Positions 1 through 6,653 of a stretch of DNA of 6,653 bases are shown here, piece by piece. Position numbers and translations under genes: made by a program. The notes beneath the pieces are model-generated. The model had not been told where the DNA came from. It worked only from the letters and a program-made list of their open reading frames with translations, and did no database searches. This stretch comes from CAZAQS01 sp964486825 (GTDB lineage Bacteria > Chloroflexota > Anaerolineae > Anaerolineales > UBA4823). Position 1 is the first letter of the stretch. The number at the start of each line of letters is the position of its first letter. Location of the stretch: assembly GCA_964486825.1 (NCBI GenBank), contig CAZAQS010000260.1, positions 1 through 6,653 on the forward strand, read 5' to 3'.

Positions 1-144
1 CCCACCCCCTATCATATACTTGTTACGGATTGGCATCTGGCTGTGCTGGTAGAGCTACCCCCTGAATTAGAAGTGCAGGCTCGGGATGTGCTCGAAGCGC
101 ATAATGCCCAGCAAGTCGGTGAAGCGGAAAGGATGCATTTGTGA
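1..144 (+). CDS. C-terminal fragment of an unidentified upstream gene (5' end outside window)
   Basis: Frame 1 is open from the first base to a TGA at 142-144, giving 47 residues that begin PTPYHILVTDWHL and end GEAERMHL. The stop overlaps the GTG start of the cytochrome gene by 4 bp (GTGA), the usual arrangement of translationally coupled operon genes, which supports real coding. The tail reads as a strand (AVLVEL), a helix (VQARDVLEAH) and a strand (QQVGEAE), so it is a small alpha/beta end with no membrane segment or cysteine. I do not recognise the family. Because the next gene resembles ActE, and ActD (DUF3341) precedes ActE in some alternative complex III operons, ActD is a contextual guess. 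A stress-protein-type alpha/beta domain is another possibility. Confidence is in coding status, not function. Confidence 0.62.
   Translation, partial: PTPYHILVTDWHLAVLVELPPELEVQARDVLEAHNAQQVGEAERMHL
128..133 (+). promoter_or_regulatory. Ribosome binding site for the monoheme cytochrome c gene
   Basis: AAAGGA lies 7 nt before the GTG at 141. This favours GTG-141 over the in-frame ATG at 153, which would shorten the positively charged N-terminus and lies farther from this site. The site sits inside the end of the upstream gene, consistent with coupled translation. Confidence 0.55.
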
Positions 145-647
145 ACCCGCGCATGAAACGTGGTTTGCTCATGATCGGGCTGGTCCTGGCGCCGTTTATC
201 GTCGGCCTGCTGCTCACCTATGAGCTGATTAAGATCCCTTTCCCCACCGATATGGACCGGCAGCCTTCGGTGGCCTATCAAGAAAGCCCGCGCCTCTCAC
301 CCCCAGAGGGTTCCGTCCCGGTCCAGGGGATATCGGTGATCCCGGAGGAATTTCCTGCAAACCCGGTGCCAGCGGATGATGTCTCTTTGCAGCGCGGTGA
401 GATTTTATATGGGATCCATTGCCAGGTCTGTCATGGCGAACAGGGGCTGGGAGACGGTCTCCTGGCGGTTTATTTCGATCGAACCCCTCAGAACCTGGTT
501 GGGCCGCAGATCACAGCAGAGTTCGATGGCTCAGTGTATTTGACCATCGTTCAAGGATTCGGCCAGATGATGTCCCTGGCAGAAAACCTTACCCCACGCG
601 AGCGCTGGGATATCGTCAACTATTTGCGGACCCTGCCAATGAGGTAA
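141..647 (+). CDS. Membrane-anchored monoheme cytochrome c, ActE-like subunit of alternative complex III
   Basis: The product has 168 residues. A basic N-terminus (MNPRMKR) precedes one hydrophobic segment at about residues 8-27 with no lipobox, so it is probably an uncleaved anchor with the rest outside the membrane. A proline-rich linker (about 38-80) contains the stretch MDRQPS...ESPRLSPPEGSVPVQG, which resembles ActE proteins. The cytochrome c domain (about 84-166) has heme motif CQVCH at 94-98. Met143 or Met144 (GQMMSL) is the likely distal ligand, and the ending ERWDIVNYLRTL is typical of class I cytochromes. The probable role is electron transfer from a quinol:acceptor oxidoreductase to a soluble or lipoprotein cytochrome. 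It overlaps the upstream gene by 4 bp and lies 5 nt before a triheme cytochrome gene, so all three look co-transcribed. The cytochrome call is firm. The ActE assignment is inference, since no ActA/B/C gene is in the window; a cytochrome oxidase-linked cytochrome c is the alternative. Confidence 0.9.
   Translation: MNPRMKRGLLMIGLVLAPFIVGLLLTYELIKIPFPTDMDRQPSVAYQESPRLSPPEGSVPVQGISVIPEEFPANPVPADDVSLQRGEILYGIHCQVCHGEQGLGDGLLAVYFDRTPQNLVGPQITAEFDGSVYLTIVQGFGQMMSLAENLTPRERWDIVNYLRTLPMR
641..644 (+). promoter_or_regulatory. Ribosome binding site for the triheme cytochrome gene
   Basis: GAGG overlaps the last codons of the monoheme cytochrome gene and lies 8 nt before the ATG at 653. It supports this start and coupled translation. 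Confidence 0.5.
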
Positions 648-652
648 GCTAA

Positions 653-1702
653 ATGAGAAATCATGTGAAACGTTTTCTGTTCCTGGTGGTTACCTTGCTT
701 CTAAGCGCCTGTGCTGCACCACGCAGCCTGCCGGCTGGACCAACCCCCATACCCACCCTGATCCCCGCGACGGAAGTGAGCGACTCGCTCGTCGCCCAAA
801 GCCAGCCGACATTCACTGTCTTGAGCTACCCGGCAAGGCTGCCGTCGGCTTCCCTCGGCCAGCAGCTTTACCAGGTACATTGCGCCAGTTGCCATGGCGA
901 GGACGGGTATGGAGTCGTCCCGGGAGCCCGCAATTTCGGCGATCTGGATTATATGCGCGGGGAGACCCCGGCCTCCTTCTATGCGGCTATCACGGAAGGC
1001 CGCGGCACAATGCCATCTTTTCAAACCAGGCTGACCTCGGATGAGCGCTGGGATGTGGCGTTTTATGTCTGGCGGTTTTCCACCAACTCGGAAATCCTTG
1101 CCCTTGGCGGCAGCCTCTACGAGACCAATTGCGCCGCCTGCCATGGGGTGGATGGAACAGGTGAAGTGTTGGGTGCAGCTGATTTTACCGATCTTCGCAT
1201 CGTGGATGACCGGGCTCCCAGGGATTTCTACCTCATCCTCACTCAGGGAATGGGCTCTATGCCTGCCTGGCAGGGGCGACTCTCGCAAGACGAGCGCTGG
1301 GCGGTGATCGATTACTTGCGTACCTTCTCCTATGATCCAACACTGCCGGAAGAAGTCGCCGGTGCTGCTCAATCGACTCCCGCGGGTGAAGGCGACGGTT
1401 GCGATCCGAGCTACCTCTCTCAGTCCAATCCCTTCTCCTGGGAAGATGCAACCGCCATCGCTGCTGGCAAGCTGATCTACGACCAGGCATGCGCCGTTTG
1501 CCATGGCGTGGATGGGGTAGGCAGTCTGCCAGGCACGCCGGACTTCTCGATGGTAGAAATTGCAGCTACACTACGCGAGAACAGCAGGGATGCCCTGTGC
1601 GTTGTGGCTGAAGGTGTGGCTGCCATGCCCGGTTGGAAGGAGACTCTCTCCCTGGAAGAAATGTGGCATGTGTTGACCTTCATGGCCTCTTTAAGTGACT
1701 GA
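653..1702 (+). CDS. Triheme cytochrome c lipoprotein (three tandem class I cytochrome c domains)
   Basis: The product has 349 residues. Residues 1-19 form a lipoprotein signal peptide (basic start, hydrophobic core) ending in lipobox LSAC with Cys20 as the lipidated residue. A Pro/Thr-rich spacer (about 21-62) follows. Three homologous cytochrome domains then come in tandem. Domain 1 is about 66-143 with CASCH at 77-81 and likely ligand Met120 (TMP). Domain 2 is about 150-226 with CAACH at 160-164 and Met203 (SMP). Domain 3 is about 267-347 with CAVCH at 280-284 and Met325 (AMP). Each opens with a G-x-x-LY/IY...C-x-x-CHG pattern and closes with an L-(T/S)-x-(D/E)-E-x-W helix. Cys250 and Cys316 lie outside the heme motifs in the third segment and could form a disulfide. 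The protein is probably a membrane-tethered electron carrier on the outer face, working beside the monoheme cytochrome encoded 5 nt upstream. Its partner oxidase or acceptor is not visible. Confidence 0.93.
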   Translation: MRNHVKRFLFLVVTLLLSACAAPRSLPAGPTPIPTLIPATEVSDSLVAQSQPTFTVLSYPARLPSASLGQQLYQVHCASCHGEDGYGVVPGARNFGDLDYMRGETPASFYAAITEGRGTMPSFQTRLTSDERWDVAFYVWRFSTNSEILALGGSLYETNCAACHGVDGTGEVLGAADFTDLRIVDDRAPRDFYLILTQGMGSMPAWQGRLSQDERWAVIDYLRTFSYDPTLPEEVAGAAQSTPAGEGDGCDPSYLSQSNPFSWEDATAIAAGKLIYDQACAVCHGVDGVGSLPGTPDFSMVEIAATLRENSRDALCVVAEGVAAMPGWKETLSLEEMWHVLTFMASLSD

Positions 1703-1797
1703 CCACATTAGTTTTCTTAAACCACCTATAAGGACAACCCGAGGTCGACCCTCACCTGCGACTTAATCTTCTATTCTGGATCGACCAACCCTGCTTA

Positions 1798-1830
1798 AAC
1801 CTCCCGCAAGTTATAGACATGCGGGAGGTT
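1798..1830 (+). terminator. Perfect 11-bp hairpin, probable terminator of the cytochrome operon
   Basis: AACCTCCCGCA (1798-1808) is the exact reverse complement of TGCGGGAGGTT (1820-1830), with an 11-nt loop. It lies about 95 nt after the triheme cytochrome stop and about 36 nt before the dnaG promoter. The stem is GC-rich, but no T-tract follows on the plus strand (ACTCCCCC follows), and only TTT follows on the minus strand. It could be a weak intrinsic terminator, a 3'-end stabiliser, or a dispersed repeat. Confidence 0.5.
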
Positions 1831-1865
1831 ACTCCCCCCTCTCGCAACCCCTCTCTCCCTCATAC

Positions 1866-1874
1866 TGGTATAAT
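1866..1874 (+). promoter_or_regulatory. Extended -10 promoter for dnaG-rpoD
   Basis: TGGTATAAT combines a consensus TATAAT (1869-1874) with the TGn extension. No good -35 is seen 17 nt upstream (AACCCC at 1846-1851), which is typical where an extended -10 carries recognition. Transcription would start at about 1881, leaving a leader of about 110 nt before dnaG. The position just after the hairpin at 1798-1830 fits an operon boundary. Confidence 0.6.
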
Positions 1875-1992
1875 TTAACCCACCGGCGCGTTTATAGCTC
1901 CCATATATCCTCCAGCCTACCGGTATGGCCATCCAGTAGGCCCATCGTTCGCCCCTTCCAACCAATCAGGATCGCCTCTCGCTTATGCCTTC

Positions 1993-3939
1993 ATGACTGC
2001 GATAGACGAAATCAAAGCCCGAGTAGATATCCTCGACCTGGTCTCTGAAACGGTGCAGCTACGCCGCTCCGGCAAGAGCTACACGGGATTCTGCCCCTTC
2101 CATTCGAACACGCGCACGCCGGCCTTCGTGGTCTTCCCCGAGTCGGGCACCTGGCGCTGCTTCGGGCAGTGCAACGAGGGGGGCGATATCTTCAGCTTCC
2201 TGATGAAGCGCGAAGGCTACGATTTCGCTGAGGCCCTGCGCCAGCTGGCCGAGCGGGCCGGGATCGAGCTCAAAGCGCCCACACCCGAAGCGCAGGCTGC
2301 CGCCGAAGAGCACGACACGCTGCGGGCGCTGCTGGAGGAAGCGCTGACCTTCTACCGCCACCAGCTGCTCAATACCCAGCCCGGCGCGGCCGCCCTGGAA
2401 TACCTGCACAAGCGCGGCTTGAACGACGAGACCATCGAGGCCTTCGGGCTGGGGTACGCGCCCGCCGCGTGGGAGGCGGCGCTGGCCCATTTCAGCGGCA
2501 AATCCTATTCCGAAGCGCAGCTCCTGGAGGCCGGGCTGGTGACTCAGCGCGACTCCTCCGGCGAGCCCGGGGCGCGCTCGGGGGTCTACGACCGCTTCCG
2601 CCACCGCATCATGTTCCCCATCCGCGACGAGCGCGGCCGCATGTCCGGCTTTGGGGCGCGGGTGCTCAATCCCGAAGACGTACCCAAATTCCTGAACTCC
2701 CCCCAGACCCCGGTCTTCGACAAGGGCCGCCTGCTGTACGGCCTGGATCGGGCCCGCAAGTCCATCCGCGCCCAGGACCAGGCCGTGATCGTGGAGGGCT
2801 ACCTGGACGTGATCGCCCTGCACCAGGCCGGCTTCACCACCGCCGTCTCGCCCATGGGGACAGCCCTGAGCGAGCACCAGCTGTACCTGCTCAAGCGTTT
2901 CAGCCGCCGCATGGTGCTGGCGCTCGACCCGGACGCAGCCGGCGACAAGGCCACCCTGCGGGGCCTGGACGTGGCCCGCCAGGCGATGGACCGCGAGAAC
3001 GACCCGGTCTTCGACCCGCGCGGCCTGCTGCGCCACGAGGCGCGCTTGCAGGCCGATATCCGCGTGACGACGCTGCCGGAGGGCATGGACCCGGACGAAG
3101 TGGTGAACCGGGACCCGGCCGAGTGGCAGCGCATATTAGAAAATGCGCGCCCGGTGGTGATCCACGTGATGGAGACGCTGGCGCGCGGCGTGGACCTGGA
3201 CGACCCGAAAGAGAAGACGCGCCTGGCCTCCCAGGTGCTGCCGTTGATCGAGGACGTCCCCAGCCCGCTGGAGCGGGATACCTACCGCCAGCGCCTGGCC
3301 CGCCTGCTCAGGGTTGACGAGCGCGCCTTGCTGGGTGATAATCTAGCCAGGCCGCCCGCCCGCCGTCGAAGATCCAGCCCTGCCAGGCCCGGGACCCGGC
3401 CCCCCGCTCCTTCCCATACGGACCGCATACCCGTGGACGCCGGCTACGCGCTGGAGGCGCATTGCCTGGGTGTGCTGCTGCGCCGGCCCAGCCTGGTGTA
3501 CCGGGTCGACCGGGCCCTGCAGGAAGCCGGACTGGTGCGCCTGGCCCCGGAAGACTTCCAGCACGCCGGTCACCAGGCCATCTTGCGCCTGGTGTTGCAG
3601 TCCGTCGACCAGGACGACGCCGAGCCGTTGGATTACGCCTTGAACCGCCTGTCCCTGCCGCTGATGGACCTGGCGGATGGCTTGCTGGCCCGCACGGAAA
3701 AGCTCGACCCGAATATCGAGCGTGTCCTGGAGGATTTGTTACGGGCCTTGCTCGACCTGCGCAGCCGCAGCCTGCGCCAGCAGATCAATTACCTGCGCTA
3801 CCAGCTGGAAGAAGCCCAGGAGCAGGACGACCCGCAGGAGGGTGAGTTCGCCGCCCGGATGCTCGAGTACATTCGGGCCAAGAGCCGCCTGGACCGCGCC
3901 CTGGGTTTGGTGACCAGCCGTTCCGTACTTTTGCGATAA
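1993..3939 (+). CDS. dnaG: DNA primase DnaG
   Basis: The product has 648 residues, somewhat longer than E. coli DnaG (581). It makes RNA primers for lagging-strand synthesis together with the replicative helicase. The N-terminal CHC2-type zinc domain (about 1-95) has Cys34-PF-His37 and Cys56...Cys60; the second pair is spaced C-x3-C (CFGQC) rather than the usual C-x2-C. The catalytic RNA-polymerase core includes GFGAR (219-223) and KFLNSP (232-237). The Toprim fold has VEGYLD (267-272, catalytic Glu268) and the acidic LDPDAAGD (311-318). An Arg/Pro-rich linker (about 451-475) leads to a C-terminal helicase-binding region (about 484-648). The ATG at 1993 fits the family start (IDEIKARVDILDLVSETV), although no Shine-Dalgarno is in position. 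The nearest GGA, at 1969-1971, is over 20 nt away. A three-codon frame at 1985-1996 overlaps the start as ATGA and may couple initiation. rpoD follows 5 nt downstream. Confidence 0.97.
   Translation: MTAIDEIKARVDILDLVSETVQLRRSGKSYTGFCPFHSNTRTPAFVVFPESGTWRCFGQCNEGGDIFSFLMKREGYDFAEALRQLAERAGIELKAPTPEAQAAAEEHDTLRALLEEALTFYRHQLLNTQPGAAALEYLHKRGLNDETIEAFGLGYAPAAWEAALAHFSGKSYSEAQLLEAGLVTQRDSSGEPGARSGVYDRFRHRIMFPIRDERGRMSGFGARVLNPEDVPKFLNSPQTPVFDKGRLLYGLDRARKSIRAQDQAVIVEGYLDVIALHQAGFTTAVSPMGTALSEHQLYLLKRFSRRMVLALDPDAAGDKATLRGLDVARQAMDRENDPVFDPRGLLRHEARLQADIRVTTLPEGMDPDEVVNRDPAEWQRILENARPVVIHVMETLARGVDLDDPKEKTRLASQVLPLIEDVPSPLERDTYRQRLARLLRVDERALLGDNLARPPARRRRSSPARPGTRPPAPSHTDRIPVDAGYALEAHCLGVLLRRPSLVYRVDRALQEAGLVRLAPEDFQHAGHQAILRLVLQSVDQDDAEPLDYALNRLSLPLMDLADGLLARTEKLDPNIERVLEDLLRALLDLRSRSLRQQINYLRYQLEEAQEQDDPQEGEFAARMLEYIRAKSRLDRALGLVTSRSVLLR
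3314..3342 (+). promoter_or_regulatory. Possible internal promoter for rpoD inside dnaG
   Basis: TTGACG (3314-3319) and GATAAT (3337-3342) are separated by exactly 17 nt, with 5/6 matches to the sigma-70 consensus in each box. It lies about 600 nt before rpoD, at the join of the primase core and its C-terminal linker. The overlapping codons (AGG GTT ... GGT GAT AAT CTA) are more A/T-ending than the surrounding gene. Internal rpoD promoters within dnaG are known in E. coli. Function here is inferred. Confidence 0.42.
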
Positions 3940-3944
3940 ATTAC

Positions 3945-5564
<1,620 letters not shown>

Positions 5565-5573
5565 TCGGATCCA

Positions 5574-5600
5574 CAGATTACGCAGATTACACAGATTGAA
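5574..5600. repeat. Three 9-bp tandem units (CAGATTACG-type)
   Basis: The units are CAGATTACG, CAGATTACA and CAGATTGAA, directly adjacent, starting 9 nt after the rpoD stop. Read on the minus strand the tract and its flank encode NLCNLRNLW, a peptide I recall from spurious ORFs where this intergenic repeat is dispersed through Chloroflexota and other environmental genomes. The tandem structure is seen directly; the dispersed nature is recalled, not tested. Confidence 0.75.
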
Positions 5601-5610
5601 GAGAAATAAC

Positions 5611-5629
5611 GGAGAAACCGGGTTTCTCC
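5611..5629. repeat. 9-bp perfect palindrome GGAGAAACC-G-GGTTTCTCC
   Basis: GGAGAAACC (5611-5619) and GGTTTCTCC (5621-5629) are exact reverse complements around one central G. As RNA it could form a hairpin with seven pairs and a 5-nt loop. It lies 10 nt after the tandem repeat and 18 nt before the terminator. Palindromes with an AGAAACC/GGTTTCT core are, from memory, common dispersed intergenic elements in several bacterial groups. It could also be a protein-binding site. Confidence 0.6.
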
Positions 5630-5647
5630 CGGCCCTACCAAGCGGAT

Positions 5648-5681
5648 TTCCCGCAGGCTCCAAACCTGCGGGAAGTTTTTT
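5648..5681 (+). terminator. Intrinsic terminator of the dnaG-rpoD operon
   Basis: TTCCCGCAGG (5648-5657) pairs perfectly with CCTGCGGGAA (5665-5674) around a 7-nt loop, followed by G and six Ts (5676-5681). This is a textbook plus-strand terminator, 83 nt after the rpoD stop. The minus strand has no matching T-tract, so it serves rpoD only. Confidence 0.9.
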
Positions 5682-5723
5682 CCGCCAGCACTCCACCGGC
5701 CATCTCGCCGGGCGCCGTCTTAG

Positions 5724-5755
5724 CGACCGGGTTTATGCATGCATGGAACCGGTCG
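5724..5755. repeat. Imperfect hairpin enclosing ATGCATGCAT
   Basis: CGACCGG (5724-5730) pairs with CCGGTCG (5749-5755). After a bulged G, TT pairs with AA. The loop contains the self-complementary ATGCATGCAT (5735-5744). It lies 14 nt past the sugar dehydrogenase stop on the minus strand but has no T-tract, so it is at best a weak terminator or 3'-end stabiliser for that gene. Confidence 0.4.
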
Positions 5756-5769
5756 TTGTCCCTTCAAGC

Positions 5770-6653
5770 TCACGGGCCAAAACGCCCGGCCGGGCGCACC
5801 AGCTGGTAGATCCTGCCGGTTTCGCCGGTCGGGGAGCTGCTGTCGCTGGTCAGCACGTAGACGTCGCCGCTCGAGTCCTGGCCGAAGCCCAGGACGAAGT
5901 GGCCCAGGCGCCCGTCCGGCCTGTCCATCACGCTCAGCTCATGGATCTGCCACAGCCGGCTCTCGGGCCGGGAGGAGGCCGCCAGGAGCGTACCATCCGG
6001 CTGTGCGAAGCTCGTGCTCCAGTCGCCGAATACGTAGCGCCCGTTGAGCTGGGGCAGCGTCGAACCCCGGTAGACGAAACCGCCCACCACCACCGTGCCG
6101 ATGCCACCGGGCTGGCGGATATTGGCGTACTCGATCAGCGGGTCGATGAGCGGGTCGCCGAGCAGCGGGCCCACATCCGGGCAGTCCGCAGGCGAGACCA
6201 ACGGGTTATCCGGGTCGAAGCAGTGGGTGCCCTCCTTGATGTTCCAGCCGTAGTTGCCGCCCCTGTCGATGATCGAAACCTCTTCCCACAAGAGCTGCCC
6301 GGCGTCGGCCGCAAAGAGCCGGCCGCTGCCCAGGTCGAAGGAGATGCGGTAAGGGTTGCGCAGCCCGAAGGCGTAGATCTCATCGCGCCCGATCTCGCCT
6401 ACGAAGGGGTTATCGGCCGGGATGCCGTAGGGGTCGCCGTCGTCGATGTCGATGCGCAGGATGGAGCCCAGCAGGTTGGTGATGTCCTGGGCGTTGCCGA
6501 TACCGGGGGTGTGGCCCACGCCAACGTCGTTGGCGCCGCCGCCGTCGCCCAGGGAGATGTACAGGTAGCCGTCATGGGGGCCGAAGACCAGCGTCCCGCC
6601 GTTGTGGTTGAACTGGGGTTGGTCGACCTGCAGGATGAGGCGCTCCGAAGCCG
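5770..6653 (-). CDS. PQQ-dependent sugar dehydrogenase, glucose/sorbosone dehydrogenase family (C-terminal part)
   Basis: The reading frame is open from the window edge to the TGA at 5770-5772, giving 293 residues; the N-terminus and any signal peptide lie outside. The GTG at 6517-6519 is an internal valine, because family motifs continue upstream of it. FNHNGGTLVFGP (His at 6604-6606) matches the region of the catalytic base of soluble glucose dehydrogenase (His144 in Acinetobacter). GDGGG is at 6535-6549. FGLRNPYRISFD (Arg at 6358-6360) matches the PQQ-contacting Arg-Asn. WEEVSII and GGNYGW (6244-6261) are family hallmarks. The C-terminal part has GGFVYRGS, LNGRYVFGDW and DVYVLTSDSS blades of a six-bladed propeller. 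Two nearby cysteines (THCFD, ADCPD) suggest a disulfide and an exported protein. The usual role is oxidation of aldose sugars using PQQ and calcium. The substrate cannot be told, and some family members have no demonstrated PQQ dependence. It converges on rpoD and is not in its operon. Confidence 0.92.
   Translation of the reverse strand, partial: ASERLILQVDQPQFNHNGGTLVFGPHDGYLYISLGDGGGANDVGVGHTPGIGNAQDITNLLGSILRIDIDDGDPYGIPADNPFVGEIGRDEIYAFGLRNPYRISFDLGSGRLFAADAGQLLWEEVSIIDRGGNYGWNIKEGTHCFDPDNPLVSPADCPDVGPLLGDPLIDPLIEYANIRQPGGIGTVVVGGFVYRGSTLPQLNGRYVFGDWSTSFAQPDGTLLAASSRPESRLWQIHELSVMDRPDGRLGHFVLGFGQDSSGDVYVLTSDSSSPTGETGRIYQLVRPAGRFGP

Larger units (their letters stand above)
1703..1992. other. 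Intergenic region between the cytochrome operon and dnaG
   Basis: These 290 bases carry no convincing gene. They are visibly richer in A+T and in C-runs than the flanking genes. The content is the 11-bp hairpin at 1798-1830, the extended -10 promoter at 1866-1874, and a leader of roughly 110 nt with two tiny reading frames: 1925-1939 (ATG GCC ATC CAG TAG) and 1985-1996 (ATG CCT TCA TGA). The second overlaps the dnaG start. Confidence 0.7.
5565..5769. other. Intergenic region between convergent rpoD and the sugar dehydrogenase gene
   Basis: These 205 bases hold, in order, a 9-bp tandem repeat, a perfect palindrome, the rpoD terminator, and a second hairpin containing ATGCATGCAT. No gene is supported here. 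Confidence 0.8.

Noticed and set aside
701..1504. Long minus-strand reading frame across the triheme cytochrome gene
   Set aside because: It is antisense to a gene with three intact heme motifs and a lipoprotein signal, and its translation shows no recognisable domain.
1727..1732. TATAAG in the first part of the cytochrome-dnaG gap as a promoter
   Set aside because: There is no TGn extension or -35 box, and the hairpin at 1798-1830 would lie between it and dnaG. The site at 1866-1874 is much better.
2059..3036. Minus-strand and shifted plus-strand frames within dnaG
   Set aside because: They are low-complexity translations (Ala, Gly, Pro, Arg or Gln rich) of GC-rich coding sequence, while the dnaG frame carries every primase motif.
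3935..3942. TGCGATAAATT just before rpoD as a leaderless promoter
   Set aside because: The -10-like hexamer ends only a few bases before the ATG, too close for a start at or before the first codon, and no -35 is seen at a usable distance.
5574..5600. CRISPR-like interpretation of the short tandem repeat
   Set aside because: Units are 9 bp with no spacers, there are only three, and no cas gene is present.
5739..6047. Plus-strand frame of 102 residues opposite the sugar dehydrogenase
   Set aside because: It is an Arg/Ser/Pro-rich shadow of a well-supported minus-strand gene and starts within a hairpin loop.
6517..6519. GTG as the true start of the sugar dehydrogenase
   Set aside because: The frame continues upstream with the conserved FNHNGG and GDGGG motifs, so the gene runs off the window and this codon is internal.

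Overview
The window looks like ordinary chromosomal DNA from a Chloroflexota bacterium, probably Anaerolineae-like. The clues are a C-x3-C zinc finger in the primase, a lineage-style insert in sigma region 3, a dispersed repeat of the 'NLCNLRNLW' type, and membrane/lipoprotein cytochromes resembling alternative complex III (ACIII) accessories. The assignment is from recalled family features and no search was run.

Layout. (1) 1-1702, plus strand: the end of an unidentified gene, then a membrane-anchored monoheme cytochrome c resembling ActE, then a triheme cytochrome c lipoprotein. The junctions are tight (4-bp overlap, then a 5-nt gap), so this is the 3' end of a respiratory operon. (2) 1703-1992: intergenic, with a strong 11-bp hairpin and an extended -10 promoter (TGGTATAAT) for the next operon. 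(3) 1993-5564, plus strand: dnaG (DNA primase) and rpoD (primary sigma factor), 5 nt apart. (4) 5565-5769: intergenic between convergent genes, with a 9-bp tandem repeat, a perfect palindrome, a classic intrinsic terminator with a T6 tract, and a weaker hairpin. (5) 5770-6653, minus strand: the C-terminal 293 residues of a PQQ-dependent sugar dehydrogenase (glucose/sorbosone dehydrogenase family), running off the window edge.

How the genes work together. The cytochromes probably pass electrons from a quinol-oxidising complex toward a terminal acceptor on the outer face of the membrane. dnaG-rpoD is the core of the classical macromolecular-synthesis operon, linking replication priming to transcription initiation. 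A near-consensus promoter inside dnaG could let rpoD be expressed separately, as is known for E. coli. The sugar dehydrogenase is an independent, probably exported oxidoreductase.

I see no CRISPR array, tRNA, insertion sequence, phage gene or defence system, and no strong case for a wholly new system. The most interesting points are the possible internal rpoD promoter, the variant primase zinc finger, the sigma region 3 insert, and the repeat cluster after rpoD.
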